This document shows positions 48,117 through 55,662 of a stretch of DNA of 55,662 nucleotides, one piece after another. The notes beneath the pieces are model-generated. The model was given only the letters and a program-made list of their open reading frames with translations. It had not been told where the DNA came from and did no database searches. The position numbers were made by a program, and so were the translations under genes. This DNA is from an uncultured Gammaproteobacteria bacterium (lineage in GTDB: Bacteria; Pseudomonadota; Gammaproteobacteria; Arenicellales; CAJQKF01): contig CAJQKF010000126.1 of the NCBI GenBank assembly GCA_905478855.1, forward strand, positions 1 through 55,662, written 5' to 3'. Numbering within the stretch: position 1 is the stretch's first letter; each line of letters starts with the position of its first letter.

Positions 48117-48133
48117 ACGGTATTCGATACCGT
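48117..48133 (+). other. Small hairpin in the gap before the FadN-type gene
   Basis: ACGGTAT (48117-48123) and ATACCGT (48127-48133) are exact inverted copies with a TCG loop. It has no T-run and may be an operator or a leader stem in the 181-base gap. Confidence 0.35.
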
Positions 48134-48223
48134 AAACCCTTAGAAACGCAGCCTTGTGATTCCATGGTTTAGACGTTGCGACTAAGCTGTACTGAATTTA
48201 TTGTTTTAGTTTAGAGATTTTTT

Positions 48224-50560
48224 ATGTTTAATAAAGTTGTGGTCATTGGTGCAGGCACGATGGGTGCAGGCATTGCGGGTCAGGTAGCCAATAGTGGTGT
48301 TGATGTTCTTTTATTGGATTTGCCTAGCGATGGTGATGATGTTAATGCGGTGGCACGAGGAGGGCTTGAACGTCTAAAGGATCCTGAACAGCCAGGGTTA
48401 ATGACCGAAGCTTTGGCAGACCGAATTACTCTTGGTAATATTCGCGACGATTTGCACGTGGTCAGTGAAGCCGATTGGGTGGCTGAGGCTGTAGTTGAGC
48501 GATTGGATGTCAAACATCGGTTGTATGCTGATATTGAGCAATTGATATCAAGGGATGGGATTCTGACATCGAATACTTCGACAATTCCTATTCGACTGCT
48601 TACTGAAAAAATGGGCGTCGACTTAAAAAAACGATTCGCAATTACCCACTTCTTTAACCCCGTTCGTTTTATGAGATTGTTGGAGTTAGTAAAGGGGAGT
48701 GAAACGGATTCAACAATTATCTCAAAGCTATCAGAGTTTTGTGAAAAGAACTTGGGTAAGGGTGTTGTAAATTGCGCTGATACGCCGGGATTTTTGGCAA
48801 ACCGAGTAGGTTGTTTTGCCATACAGACGGCTCTGCATGAGGCTTTTCGAATGAAACTAGATGCACCAATTGCGGATGCTCTGTTCGGTCGACCTATGGG
48901 TATTCCGAAGACTGGTGTATTTGGTCTTTATGACTTGATTGGCATTGATTTAATGTCTGATGTTGCAAAAAGCCTAGTGTCTATCCTCCCAGAAGGTGAT
49001 GCCTTTCATGGTGTGTCAGAACCTATACCGTTTATGAGTAATATGATTGCCAATGATCAACGTGGTAATAAGAGCGGTCAGGGGTTCTATCGCACACTCG
49101 ATACAGGAGAGCGACAGGTTATAAATTTCGAGAGCGGGCAGTATGAAGGATTTGATCGCCCGCAAATAGACATTGCTTTTAGTGCTGAACGGGACGGCAT
49201 TCAATGTTTAATCAAAGACAAAAGCATTTATGGCGATTATGCCTGGAGTGTATTGTCGCAAACCTTGTGTTATGCCGCCACGTTGATTCCGGAAGTTGGC
49301 GATGATCCCTCGGCAATAGACGATGCGATGAAGCTTGGTTATAACTGGATATCCGGTCCTTTTGAACTGATTGATGAAATTGGTCTCGAATACTTCGTGA
49401 ACCGCTTGAATTCTGAAGGTCGTGAGATTCCTGAAATTATTCGACATGCACGACATGATTCGGATACGAGATTTTACCGTGTAAATGAAACCGACTATCA
49501 GCGTCGTATTTGGCAAGGCGAAGAGCAAAAGAATACCGCATGGGAGACTATAAATCATGGTGATGGTGTTATTCGATTTTCTCAAACAAGACATACATTG
49601 CGCCCAGAAAATAGGAATGAGTCGGCTAGCTGGTATCAGTACGAAGAATGTGCCATCGTTGAATTTCATACTAAGGCGAATGCTTTAGATGGACAATCTA
49701 TGGCTATTCTTAATGACGCTCTCGAACGTACTCCGGAACTAGGACTGAAGGGGGTTGTTGTTCACAATGATGCGCAACACTTTTCGTGTGGAGTCAATTT
49801 GGGCTCGGTGCGAAGTTTTTATGAGACAGGAGATTTTGATGGATTGGATCGCTTTCTTGATCACTTTCAACAAACCGTACACAAAATGGCGGTTGCCAAT
49901 TTTCCTGTGGTCGCGGCTCCAGTCGGTATGTCAATTGGTGGCGGCTTCGAAGTGGTTTTGCATGCTCAACATGTAGTTGCCCACGCAAACTCGGTGACGG
50001 GTTTGGTTGAAAGTCTGGTTGGTTTGGTTCCTGCCGGTGGCGGATGTAAGGAAACATTATATCGATGGGTTGAAAAACTAGGTTGTTGCTCCTCTGATAT
50101 TAGCGAAGCTTGCTGGAAAGCATTTATGAATCTAGGTTACGGCAAAACAGCGGGTTCTCCGGATCAATCTAAGACGCAAGCTATGCTGCGTGATACGGAT
50201 ACTTACCTAATGAACCGGGATCGTATGTTAAAAGAGGCAATTTATTGTGTTCACGAAGGTCGTAACCTGATAAAAGCTAACCGCGCGAGCTTATCCATGC
50301 CTGGGCGAGACGTATATCAAGCCATGTCTGCATGGCTGGAAAAATCTCGTGATAAAGGCATAATTACCAAGCATGATACGGTCGTTGGCAAGGAGATAGC
50401 TGAAATAGTAAGTGGAGGAGACGTCGATGCCGGAACATTATGGTCTGAACAGGATCTTTATGATGCCGAGCGACGTGCATTTTTACGATTGACTAAGACT
50501 GCAGAAACACCTGCACGTATTGCCAGTATGCTTGATTTAGGGATAACTTTGCGTAATTAA
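48224..50560 (+). CDS. 3-hydroxyacyl-CoA dehydrogenase/enoyl-CoA hydratase fusion (FadN type)
   Basis: 778 residues. The order is dehydrogenase first, hydratase last, as in Bacillus FadN and opposite to FadB. NAD fold VVIGAGTMGAGIAG (about 4-17); the catalytic His is in THFFNPVRFM; dehydrogenase C-domain(s) follow to about 420. The crotonase part (about 475-690) keeps both likely catalytic Glu, one in GGGFEVV and one in LVESLVGLVPAGGG, and the oxyanion segment HFSCGVNL. It performs the middle two steps of beta-oxidation. No thiolase gene is adjacent. The VOC protein follows after 12 bases. Confidence 0.92.
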   Translation: MFNKVVVIGAGTMGAGIAGQVANSGVDVLLLDLPSDGDDVNAVARGGLERLKDPEQPGLMTEALADRITLGNIRDDLHVVSEADWVAEAVVERLDVKHRLYADIEQLISRDGILTSNTSTIPIRLLTEKMGVDLKKRFAITHFFNPVRFMRLLELVKGSETDSTIISKLSEFCEKNLGKGVVNCADTPGFLANRVGCFAIQTALHEAFRMKLDAPIADALFGRPMGIPKTGVFGLYDLIGIDLMSDVAKSLVSILPEGDAFHGVSEPIPFMSNMIANDQRGNKSGQGFYRTLDTGERQVINFESGQYEGFDRPQIDIAFSAERDGIQCLIKDKSIYGDYAWSVLSQTLCYAATLIPEVGDDPSAIDDAMKLGYNWISGPFELIDEIGLEYFVNRLNSEGREIPEIIRHARHDSDTRFYRVNETDYQRRIWQGEEQKNTAWETINHGDGVIRFSQTRHTLRPENRNESASWYQYEECAIVEFHTKANALDGQSMAILNDALERTPELGLKGVVVHNDAQHFSCGVNLGSVRSFYETGDFDGLDRFLDHFQQTVHKMAVANFPVVAAPVGMSIGGGFEVVLHAQHVVAHANSVTGLVESLVGLVPAGGGCKETLYRWVEKLGCCSSDISEACWKAFMNLGYGKTAGSPDQSKTQAMLRDTDTYLMNRDRMLKEAIYCVHEGRNLIKANRASLSMPGRDVYQAMSAWLEKSRDKGIITKHDTVVGKEIAEIVSGGDVDAGTLWSEQDLYDAERRAFLRLTKTAETPARIASMLDLGITLRN

Positions 50561-50572
50561 GGAATAAATGTC

Positions 50573-51241
50573 GTGGCGGAAAACTCTAAAAAATCCGGTT
50601 TTGATCACTTGGTGATAGTTGCGCAGTCACTTGCTGAAGGCGTAGCTTATGTTCAAGAGCATTTGGGTGTTGTTATACCCAAAGGCGGTGTGCATGAATA
50701 TATGGGCACCCATAACCATGTGATGCAATTAGGCGCCGATTGTTATCTGGAAGTCATTGCAATTAATCCATCGGCTCGGGGTCCGGTACATCCTAGGTGG
50801 TTTGATATGGACAGCCCGTTACTCCGTGACCGCATTTCCAGAGGGCCTGTATTGTTAACATGGATTGTAAATGTACCGACGCACGATATGTTGGAGAAGC
50901 TAGATAGTGAATTGTGGGGATCGCCACTTGCCATGAGCCGCGATAGCTACGAATGGAGTTTTTCTCTTCGGGAAGATGGTGCATTACCGGCCGGTGGATG
51001 TATTCCTACCCCTATTTGGTGGAAAAGCAATCCCCCTGTATTGGCAATGCCATCGGTCGGTTGCTCCATTTGTTCTATAGTCTTGCGTCATCCCAAACCC
51101 AAATGGTTGGCGGCTAAACTTACTCTTCTTAGTGCACTCAATGTGTATAATTTAGAAATAGATATCCAAGAATCTACAGTTCCAGGGTTTACTGCCGTTA
51201 TCGAAACACCAAGTGGAATCCGTGAACTTAAGGCTTTTTAG
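50573..51241 (+). CDS. Glyoxalase-like (VOC superfamily) protein
   Basis: 222 residues from a GTG start with AAGGA upstream, only 12 bases after the FadN-type gene, so co-transcribed. GFDHLVIVAQSLAEGV..V.E.LGV and GTHNHVMQLG..CYLEVIAI form the first VOC module of the Glyoxalase_3 (PF13468-like) type; His and Glu residues at the expected metal positions are present. The second half is more diverged. No reaction can be assigned. Confidence 0.78.
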   Translation: MAENSKKSGFDHLVIVAQSLAEGVAYVQEHLGVVIPKGGVHEYMGTHNHVMQLGADCYLEVIAINPSARGPVHPRWFDMDSPLLRDRISRGPVLLTWIVNVPTHDMLEKLDSELWGSPLAMSRDSYEWSFSLREDGALPAGGCIPTPIWWKSNPPVLAMPSVGCSICSIVLRHPKPKWLAAKLTLLSALNVYNLEIDIQESTVPGFTAVIETPSGIRELKAF

Positions 51242-51548
51242 GGCGCTCTCTTTTCGTTATATGTTTTTGAGCCGTTTTAGTCTTTCATCGATGTGAAATT
51301 TAGTTCTGGAAGCTAGGTGTAATATCTACTCATAACTCTTCATTTGATTTTCAGCTTATCGACTCTCCATAAGACTCGACGACATCGGTTACGATACTTA
51401 CAGTCCATGTCCGCTAACGGCTGCATTTAGCCGTTGTCCCAGAACGTTAATCTTTGCCGGCTAGGAGTGTTTCCGGCAAAGATTAATAAGTGAGATAATT
51501 ACGTGAAAGTTTGTAGACGAAGTGAAAAATAGTCGGAATGGATTCTGG
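51242..51548. other. 307-base gap between convergent genes with two hairpins
   Basis: Two perfect inverted repeats are present: AACGGCT/AGCCGTT (51416-51422 with 51429-51435) and a 14-pair stem TTAATCTTTGCCGG/CCGGCAAAGATTAA (51447-51460 with 51473-51486) with a 12-base loop. Neither is followed by a T-run on either strand. They lie between the VOC gene and the LivF-like gene, so they probably mark the ends of both transcripts. No gene is visible. Confidence 0.6.
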
Positions 51549-52430
51549 TTATCCGCCGAGAAATAATCGTCCGACTTCGGGGTTTTCGAGTAATTCATCA
51601 CCTTTGCCGGCTATTGCTGTTTGCCCTGAAACAAGAACATAGCCTACGTCAGCAAATTCGAGTCCTTTCTTGGCATTTTGTTCCACCATAATAATAGTCT
51701 TACCTTCATTATGTTGCAGATCGCCGAGGATTTCGAAAACCATGTCGATAAACCTTGGTTCAAGTCCAATGGACGGCTCGTCAACCAGCAGAACTTCGGG
51801 GTCCATGACCAATGCTCGGGAGATTTCAAGCAGTCGTCGTTCGCCTCCAGATAGGATTTTGGCTGGCTTTTTTCTCCGTTTAGCTAAACGATCATATTTT
51901 TCAAACACCCGTTCTGCAGATTCCTTAGCTTGATCTTTGGTATCCATTAAATAGCCACCCATCCATAAATTTTCCTCTACAGTCATGTCGGGGAATACTG
52001 ACTTATCTTGTAAGATATAAGCAATACCAGCCTGTCTAAGCTTTTGGTTTGGGCTCATATTAGTTACATCTCTCCGACTTGATCCGTGTCCAACGAAAAT
52101 ATTTCCAGAGAATATTCGATTAAAACCGAAAATTGCGTGCAGTATAGTAGATTTTCCCGCGCCGTTAGGGCCGATTAGACAGAGTGATTGACCCTTTCCT
52201 ATACGCAAATCAAAGTCGTGCAGGATCTCCATTTTTCCATATCCTGCGTTCAAAGATTCAATGCTAACGAATGATTCGCCGTTAATCATACCATCCAGTT
52301 CAGCTGGGGTAACACCGTTCCCCAGTTTTTCTGCTTGCTCGATAACCGCTTCAACTGAAATAACCGTTTCTACGGAACCCGTGTGATAACCAGACGATTT
52401 TGGGTCTATGTTTGTTACATCCTCAGTCAT
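51549..52430 (-). CDS. livF: Branched-chain amino-acid-type ABC transporter ATP-binding protein (LivF-like)
   Basis: 293 residues, about 50 more than LivF (237). The extra N-terminal segment (about 1-54, acidic) precedes the ABC core. Walker A GPNGAGKS (about 88-95), signature LSGGERR, Walker B LLVDEPSIGLEP. The ATG overlaps the LivG-like stop (TGATG) with GGAG upstream, so the longer start is well supported. It powers the importer together with the LivG-like ATPase. Substrate of the system may be amino acids, amides or urea. Confidence 0.92.
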   Translation of the reverse strand: MTEDVTNIDPKSSGYHTGSVETVISVEAVIEQAEKLGNGVTPAELDGMINGESFVSIESLNAGYGKMEILHDFDLRIGKGQSLCLIGPNGAGKSTILHAIFGFNRIFSGNIFVGHGSSRRDVTNMSPNQKLRQAGIAYILQDKSVFPDMTVEENLWMGGYLMDTKDQAKESAERVFEKYDRLAKRRKKPAKILSGGERRLLEISRALVMDPEVLLVDEPSIGLEPRFIDMVFEILGDLQHNEGKTIIMVEQNAKKGLEFADVGYVLVSGQTAIAGKGDELLENPEVGRLFLGG

Positions 52431-53170
52431 CAGTGTGCTCCGAGATAGGCGTCAATAACGCGTTTGTCATTTTGTATTTCATCAGATGTCCCATGGGCCA
52501 GCATTTCTCCATGTGCTAAGCAATATATCGATTCTGCTAAATTCATAATTACACGCATATTGTGCTCAATTACGAAGAGAGTAATACCAAATTCGCTGTT
52601 TGCTCGTAATAACCGATCAATCAAACCATTAATCAATGTTGGGTTTATTCCTGCAGTTGGTTCATCTAAAAGCAAAATTTCTGGGTCGTTCATAAGTGCC
52701 ATTGCGAATTCCAGCAATTTTTGCTGCCCGAATGACAAATCCCCCGAGATTAAATGCCGTTTTTGATATAAACCAACAAACTCAAGCAGATGCTCAGCTT
52801 TCTCGGTTAGCTCTGGCGTGAACGGTTTTAGCATTTCATGCCACTGCATGGTTCTATGCGGAATCGAGATTAGCATGTTTCGCACACAATCCATTTTGCT
52901 GTAGATACGGGTTTGTTGAAAGGTTCGTAGCATACCGAGTCTAGCAATTTCCTGGACTCTTAACTTCGAAATTTCTTTACCCTTGAACTGAATTGAGCCG
53001 CTATCGATTGGATGATAGCCCACTACAGAATTAAATAATGTCGTTTTACCTGAGCCATTTGGACCAATAAGCCCAGTAATTTTGCCTGACGGTATCGACA
53101 TGCTTATGTTGGTATTAGCGTGAACCCCACCATATGATTTACTGACATTTTTAATTTCAATCGAGCTCAT
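52430..53170 (-). CDS. livG: Branched-chain amino-acid-type ABC transporter ATP-binding protein (LivG-like)
   Basis: 246 residues from ATG 53170, which has a strong GGAGG site; the frame is open 23 codons further, inside the LivM gene. Walker A GPNGSGKTTLFN, LSFGQQKLLEFA signature and LLLDEPTAGINP Walker B are the LivG forms, where the signature reads LSxGQ. It overlaps the upstream permease by four bases and the LivF-like gene at the stop. Confidence 0.93.
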   Translation of the reverse strand: MSSIEIKNVSKSYGGVHANTNISMSIPSGKITGLIGPNGSGKTTLFNSVVGYHPIDSGSIQFKGKEISKLRVQEIARLGMLRTFQQTRIYSKMDCVRNMLISIPHRTMQWHEMLKPFTPELTEKAEHLLEFVGLYQKRHLISGDLSFGQQKLLEFAMALMNDPEILLLDEPTAGINPTLINGLIDRLLRANSEFGITLFVIEHNMRVIMNLAESIYCLAHGEMLAHGTSDEIQNDKRVIDAYLGAH

Positions 53171-54216
53171 GACGCCTCCTCGGACTGTTTGGATCGACTC
53201 ATATGAGAGTCCACCGATAAACCAAATCGCTCTGGCCACTTACGTGCCATCCAGCCCATGATGCCTTCCTGAAAGAAAACAACGTTAAGAACGATTAGCA
53301 GGCCCAATGCCACCCATTGCCATCCCAATAAGTATGTCCAGGTCACTTCCTTAACTACATGAAATAATGTTGCGCCTAGCACCGGTCCCCAAAGTGTTCC
53401 TTTTCCGCCAAGTAATGCCATGGCAACCATGAAAATACCAAATGTAACGGTTGGAAATGCAACTTCTAATGGTTCGATAAAACCGGTCATATTGCCAAAT
53501 AGTGCACCTGATATCCCCAGAAAAAATGCAGAGAACGCCCAAGTCATCGATTTGTATCTATAGGTGTGAATGCCCATTGCCTCGGCTTTTTCTTCATCGT
53601 CACGTATTGCATTCATGGCAAGTCCCCAGCGGGTTCCATAGAGCCATTTTACGAATAGAAATGTTCCAATCATTGCGAAGAGTGTGAGGTAATAGAATAG
53701 TTGAGTTTTTTCACCCGCTTCACCCGGATGTACCGGAATTGAAATTCCGCTTCCTGCACCGATATATTCCCATGCACCAATTAGTTCGCCGGCCGCAAGT
53801 GCAACACCGAGTGTACCAATAGCAAAGTAGGGACCACGTAAACCAAACAGAAAGGTACTTAAAATAAGAGCAATAAACACACAACCTACGGCCGCTGCAA
53901 TAATGCCAAGAAATAATCCGGTGTAGTATTGGTCAGGTGTAAATGTTGCGTTTATTGTGGTAAACGGTGATGTATATTCTGCTAGATCGTAATACAAGCC
54001 AACCTGCACGCCTGCGCAGATATACATCCCAAATCCAAAGAAGGCAATATTGCCTAAGGAGTTATAACCCATTTGTCCACCCATCATATCCCATGTTAGC
54101 GCAAATAGAATCATTAACCAGAGTATGGATATCTGAAAGGAGAGTGAAGGTATTAACATTGGCGCAATTACACCAAATATCAAAATCCCCAGTTGTAGCA
54201 TAGTTTCTTTTTTCAT
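53167..54216 (-). CDS. livM: Branched-chain amino-acid-type ABC transporter permease (LivM-like)
   Basis: 349 residues from ATG 54216 (MKKETMLQLG), which overlaps the LivH-like stop as ATGA; the open frame begins 14 codons earlier without support. About eight to ten membrane helices. The start of the domain, ALTWDMMGGQMGYNSLGNIAFFGFG, shows the family pattern (shown in part), and NAIRDDEEKAEAMGI is the ATPase-contact loop. Confidence 0.92.
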   Translation of the reverse strand: MKKETMLQLGILIFGVIAPMLIPSLSFQISILWLMILFALTWDMMGGQMGYNSLGNIAFFGFGMYICAGVQVGLYYDLAEYTSPFTTINATFTPDQYYTGLFLGIIAAAVGCVFIALILSTFLFGLRGPYFAIGTLGVALAAGELIGAWEYIGAGSGISIPVHPGEAGEKTQLFYYLTLFAMIGTFLFVKWLYGTRWGLAMNAIRDDEEKAEAMGIHTYRYKSMTWAFSAFFLGISGALFGNMTGFIEPLEVAFPTVTFGIFMVAMALLGGKGTLWGPVLGATLFHVVKEVTWTYLLGWQWVALGLLIVLNVVFFQEGIMGWMARKWPERFGLSVDSHMSRSKQSEEAS

Positions 54217-55115
54217 TTTACAACCTGCCTGGATCGTGCCATTTGCATTTGTCTCCATACGAGTATCACTATGAGTAGGCCTACAACGGTTGCCTGTTGA
54301 AACTCGGCACCGAGAACAAAACCGCTGTATTGTTCGGCGAAACCGAGGCCAAATGCCGCAGCAATAACCCCGGGCAAATTACCGAATCCGGCGGCCGTAA
54401 CGATAACAAAAGAACGTATGGAGTGGGTTATTCCGTAGAACGGCTGGATTAGCCAAATCATTGATATGAGTACACCTGCGGCGCCGCAAATTGCAGCATT
54501 TAGCGCAAATGTAAAGGCATATACTCGCTCAGTATCAATGCCCATTACCTTGGCTGCGCGGGCATCTTGTGATGTTGCGCGAATTGCCTGACCCATTCGG
54601 CTGCGCTTCATGAACAGAACTACGATTAGCGCAAGAATACAACACAGAACAAAAGAAACTATTTTGATCTCTGACACGGTAACCATGCCGTCCATGATGT
54701 AGCGAATCTCGAGTCCTGAATTGAGTGTTTGTATTTCAGGGCCAAACATTAAATTTAATGCTTGCTGTATCACCAAACCGATACCGAATGTTGCCAATAG
54801 TGAGGTGAACATATCATGTTGAATTATCCAACGAATGATTAACACATATAAGAGCCACCCGAATGCGAACATTATGATTATGGTTGGGATGAGCGAAAGA
54901 ATCGGGTGAATGCCAACTTTCTCAAGACCGAAGGCGATGTAACCACCCATAATTACAAATTCGCCTTGGGCAAGGTTTTTTACATTCATTACGCCCCAAA
55001 CGAGTGCTAACCCGTAAGCAGCTAAAGCGAATATGGCACCGATAAACAATCCGTCCAGCAATAGTTGAACGTTAAATTGAGGGGCTGCCACAAGAATCGC
55101 GATGTTGTCTAACAT
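54213..55115 (-). CDS. livH: Branched-chain amino-acid-type ABC transporter permease (LivH-like)
   Basis: 300 residues with about eight membrane helices. LVWGVMNVKNLAQGEFVIMG near the N-terminus and the contact loop RATSQDARAAKVMGID identify LivH/UrtB-type permeases. It forms the channel with the LivM-like protein. It lies 117 bases after the binding-protein gene, and a terminator stands in that gap. Confidence 0.93.
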   Translation of the reverse strand: MLDNIAILVAAPQFNVQLLLDGLFIGAIFALAAYGLALVWGVMNVKNLAQGEFVIMGGYIAFGLEKVGIHPILSLIPTIIIMFAFGWLLYVLIIRWIIQHDMFTSLLATFGIGLVIQQALNLMFGPEIQTLNSGLEIRYIMDGMVTVSEIKIVSFVLCCILALIVVLFMKRSRMGQAIRATSQDARAAKVMGIDTERVYAFTFALNAAICGAAGVLISMIWLIQPFYGITHSIRSFVIVTAAGFGNLPGVIAAAFGLGFAEQYSGFVLGAEFQQATVVGLLIVILVWRQMQMARSRQVVK

Positions 55116-55181
55116 AATAGCGGTCCGGTGATAAACGGTTTCTTGTTACACTATCGACAGAAGAACAAAGTATGTCGATAT

Positions 55182-55220
55182 AAAAAATAAAACCTGTTAC
55201 CCGAATCCGAGTAACAGGTT
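55182..55220 (-). terminator. Partial terminator inside the HAAT-type transporter operon
   Basis: On the minus strand AACCTGTTAC (from 55220) pairs perfectly with GTAACAGGTT (to 55191) across a 10-base loop, then TTATTTTTTA. It follows the binding-protein stop by 12 bases and precedes livH. Such terminators let most transcripts end after the binding protein, giving it in excess over the membrane parts. Confidence 0.88.
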
Positions 55221-55232
55221 GAATATACTTCT

Positions 55233-55662
55233 CTACTCTACAGTGCGTGGATAATTGAAATCATGTGAGGCCCATTTTAGTGGGGCAACTACATTAAAAC
55301 TACCGTCCTGAATTTGACGAAGTACCATTGGCTTGGCAATGTTGTTTCCAGCTTCAGAAAATTTTATGTTGCCGTAGAATGTCGCCATATCGGTAGCAGA
55401 GAGCGCATCGCGAACTGTCGCACGATCAAAACTGTTTGCTCGTTCAAAAGCATCTTTCCAGACCATTACAGCAGCTGCTGCTTGAGCAGATTGATACGGA
55501 ACGTTTTTATAGCCTTCAAAGGTTTCTTTAAATAGCTTATCAAAATCAGCCGCCGATCCGAAAAGGTCATCAGAATTGGTAAGCGTTTCAGCCCATTGTG
55601 TGGCGCACAGAAAGTCGTTGGCCGCAGCACCGAATTTGCTCACAATCTTCGCGGATTCGCAA
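55233..55662 (-). CDS. Branched-chain amino-acid-type ABC transporter substrate-binding protein, C-terminal part
   Basis: About 142 residues are visible; the gene continues past the right edge (frame open to 55662, reading CESAKIVSKFG at the cut). The segment AAAAVMVWKDAFERA followed by TVRDALSATDMATFYGNIKF is the C-terminal lobe of a Peripl_BP_6 (LivK/AmiC/UrtA) binding protein. The GTG at 55643 is inside the gene and not a start. Together with livHMGF it completes an importer. The ligand cannot be read from this part. Confidence 0.88.
   Translation of the reverse strand, partial: CESAKIVSKFGAAANDFLCATQWAETLTNSDDLFGSAADFDKLFKETFEGYKNVPYQSAQAAAAVMVWKDAFERANSFDRATVRDALSATDMATFYGNIKFSEAGNNIAKPMVLRQIQDGSFNVVAPLKWASHDFNYPRTVE

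Noticed and set aside
1..55662. CRISPR array, prophage, toxin-antitoxin or restriction genes
   Set aside because: No regularly spaced repeats, phage structural genes or defence domains were seen on either strand.

Overview
The window reads as one contig from a marine-type, heterotrophic gammaproteobacterium. RapA, a full-length YgiQ, RlmA and gammaproteobacterial-style DapA and PhaC argue for that class. The base composition is moderate, several genes use GTG or TTG starts, and no rRNA, tRNA or CRISPR array is visible. Genus cannot be fixed from the sequence alone. Almost every gene is an ordinary metabolic or transport gene. The only mobile DNA seen is the 3' end of an IS3-family transposase at the left edge.

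Layout, left to right. (1) 1-212: end of an IS element. (2) 398-6025, plus strand: a putrescine-type ABC importer (PotF/G/H/I-like), then a YcbX-like MOSC protein and a GST that overlap by 4 bases. (3) 13114-6190, minus strand: a glycerophosphodiester phosphodiesterase followed by a complete peptide-type ABC importer (fused double ATPase, binding protein, two permeases). (4) 13187-17071, plus: a ferredoxin-type protein and a very large Sel1/SH3/acidic/SPOR envelope protein. (5) 17221-23687, plus: glyA-soxBDAG, a sarcosine (N-methylglycine) oxidation cluster feeding methylene-tetrahydrofolate and glycine/serine metabolism. It is followed by a 334-base gap holding a strong terminator and a possible structured small RNA. 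(6) 24022-26352, plus: a DUF2520 dehydrogenase-like protein, a CbpA-type DnaJ and a small PKD lipoprotein. (7) 27930-26641, minus: RlmA-like rRNA methyltransferase and a GNAT acetyltransferase. (8) 28111-34295: ETF-ubiquinone oxidoreductase, an SDR of the 3-hydroxyacyl-CoA dehydrogenase type, an acyl-CoA ligase and a class I PHA synthase, i.e. acyl-CoA oxidation and storage. (9) 34361-42608: dapA with an unusual terminator-bearing leader, a SCO1/SenC copper chaperone, threonine aldolase, rapA and ygiQ. (10) 42678-46956: a second GST, two unrelated sulfotransferases, a beta-hydroxyacid dehydrogenase and a membrane-anchored endonuclease/exonuclease/phosphatase-fold protein. (11) 47047-51241: a 2-oxoglutarate/Fe(II) oxygenase-like protein, a FadN-type hydroxyacyl-CoA dehydrogenase/enoyl-CoA hydratase and a glyoxalase-like protein. 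(12) 55662-51549, minus: a branched-chain amino-acid-type (LIV/urea/amide) ABC importer whose binding-protein gene runs off the right edge.

The common theme is import and oxidation of small nitrogenous and acyl compounds: polyamines, peptides, sarcosine, amino acids or amides, and fatty acids. C1 units go to folate, electrons to the quinone pool through ETF-QO, and surplus acyl-CoA to PHA. No clearly new defence or mobile system is present. The most open items are the possible regulatory RNAs at 23760-23983 and in front of dapA, the inverted/direct repeat set between the acyl-CoA ligase and phaC, the Sel1-SH3-SPOR mosaic protein, and the oxygenase-FadN-glyoxalase neighbourhood next to a HAAT-type importer.
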